Assembly (NCBI GenBank): GCA_014379925.1
Contig: JACMKY010000675.1
Span: forward strand, 1 to 5,367
Length of the DNA stretch: 5,367 nucleotides
Direction of reading: 5' to 3'
Source: Cytophagales bacterium
GTDB taxonomy: Bacteria; Bacteroidota; Bacteroidia; Cytophagales; ES-bin-26
Below are positions 4,633-5,367 of the stretch, one piece after another. The stretch's first letter is position 1, and each line of letters opens with the position of its first letter. A program made the position numbers and the translations under genes. Under the pieces are notes generated by a model. It made no database searches and was not told the DNA's origin. It saw only the letters and a list, made by a program, of their open reading frames with translations.

Positions 4633-5151
4633 CTACCAGACAAGGACCGATTCGCCGCAATGATCAGAGCCAACAGGAAAATCCTGTACAAGATCATTCG
4701 TGCTTATTGCAAAGACCAGGAGGACCGGCAAGACCTGGAACAGGAAATCATTATTCAACTTTGGAAGTCATTCAAGACCTACAATGATCAGTTCAAGTTA
4801 TCTACGTGGATATACCGGATAGCCTTGAACGTGGCCATATCACACTACAGAAAAGATATCAAGAGAAAAGAAAAAACCATTCCCCTGAGCGATACCCTCT
4901 TCCAGGCAGTAGACGACCAAGAAGCCACCGAAGCGTTGGACAATAATCTTGAGCTTCTGCACGCGTTTATTAACCAGTTGGACAGATTAAACAAGGCCCT
5001 TATGATCCTTTATTTGGAAGGTAACAGCTACAAAGATATTGCTGAAATACTGGGAATTTCGGAATCGAACGTTGGAACGAAGATCAATCGAATCAAAAAA
5101 ATGCTCAAGGAAAAATTCTCCACCCAACAAACCCACCCCCGATGGAACTGA
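4630..5151 (+). CDS. ECF-type sigma-70 family RNA polymerase sigma factor
   Basis: This 173-residue sigma factor has only regions 2 and 4. Region 2 spans about residues 13-79, with core-binding DRQDLEQEIIIQLWKSF (32-48) and the promoter-melting and -10 recognition helix STWIYRIALNVAISHYRK (58-75). After an acidic linker (about 86-104), region 4 runs to about 165 with the helix-turn-helix SYKDIAEILGISESNVGTKI (133-152). The start is uncertain: TTG 4630 is used because FAAMIRANR aligns with the N-terminus of homologues as I remember them, whereas ATG 4660 would remove part of this. The stop overlaps the next gene by 10 bases, indicating coupled translation. Target genes are unknown. The gene is about 43% G+C in the 60 bases that I counted (4801-4860), well below cutC. 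Confidence 0.9.
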   Translation: MLPDKDRFAAMIRANRKILYKIIRAYCKDQEDRQDLEQEIIIQLWKSFKTYNDQFKLSTWIYRIALNVAISHYRKDIKRKEKTIPLSDTLFQAVDDQEATEALDNNLELLHAFINQLDRLNKALMILYLEGNSYKDIAEILGISESNVGTKINRIKKMLKEKFSTQQTHPRWN

Positions 5152-5367
5152 GCGATCTGGAAAAGCTATGGAAAGAAAATGACCAAAAGCTGGAAAGAAG
5201 CATCAAGCTGAATGAAAAGCTTCTCACTAAACTGAACGTCGATGCCGCCGTAGGTGAGTTGAATAAATCATTAACGATATTCATTCTGGGAAGAAATCTC
5301 GCTTTTATATACTTTATTATATCCGTGGTTCTTTCTTGTACGGTGATTACAAAACCTGTCTATTCCA
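5142..5367 (+). CDS. Probable membrane-bound partner of the sigma factor (5' part only)
   Basis: ATG 5142 opens a frame with no stop up to the window edge, giving at least 75 residues. It starts MELSDLEKLWKENDQKLERS, a charged, helical and probably coiled stretch to about residue 43 that also contains LNEKLLTKLNVD, followed by a hydrophobic segment at about 44-70 that looks like a first transmembrane helix. Its start overlaps the last 10 bases of the sigma gene. Small membrane proteins with an N-terminal LW motif commonly follow ECF sigma genes in Bacteroidota, as I remember, and an anti-sigma role is the natural inference. It does not look like a FecR-type or zinc-finger anti-sigma: there is no HxxxCxxC in the visible part. 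Confidence 0.75.
   Translation, partial: MELSDLEKLWKENDQKLERSIKLNEKLLTKLNVDAAVGELNKSLTIFILGRNLAFIYFIISVVLSCTVITKPVYS

Overview
The window looks like a chromosomal piece of a Bacteroidota bacterium, probably a high-GC member of the Cytophagia or Saprospiria (the class is a guess). The evidence is protein family content (a DUF2911 protein, a Bacteroidota-style ECF sigma factor with a membrane partner), the absence of Shine-Dalgarno sequences before the start codons, and a promoter resembling the Bacteroidota TTG-N19-TAnnTTTG form. All genes that I support are on the + strand.

Layout. Positions 1-33 look like the last codons of an upstream gene. Then come a SAM-dependent methyltransferase (337-1068), a GT4-type glycosyltransferase (1264-2532), a membrane-anchored DUF2911 protein (2674-3201), a very small secreted basic protein (3326-3583), a CutC family protein (3671-4414), an ECF sigma factor (4630-5151) and, overlapping its end, the start of a probable membrane-bound partner (5142 to the window edge). 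The methyltransferase and glycosyltransferase probably belong to a surface or exopolysaccharide locus continuing to the left. The sigma factor and its partner form a separate two-gene unit in clearly AT-richer DNA.

The most unusual content is between the genes. The three successive gaps upstream of the methyltransferase, glycosyltransferase and DUF2911 genes are built the same way: a short tandem array at or just after the preceding stop codon, a spacer of 68 to 143 bases, and a roughly reverse-complementary array ending 0 to 7 bases before the next start codon. The unit differs each time: GGTTACA (7 bases), NNNNTGATT (9 bases), GTAGGCA (7 bases). Transcripts across each gap could fold into a long imperfect stem that brings stop and start codons together. 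In one gap the stop codon itself pairs with bases running into the next ATG; in another the array supplies the stop codon. I know of no established name or function for this arrangement. The later gaps lack it: they hold a promoter with an overlapping inverted repeat, two consecutive terminator-like hairpins directly before cutC, and an AT-rich region with a palindrome before the sigma factor gene.
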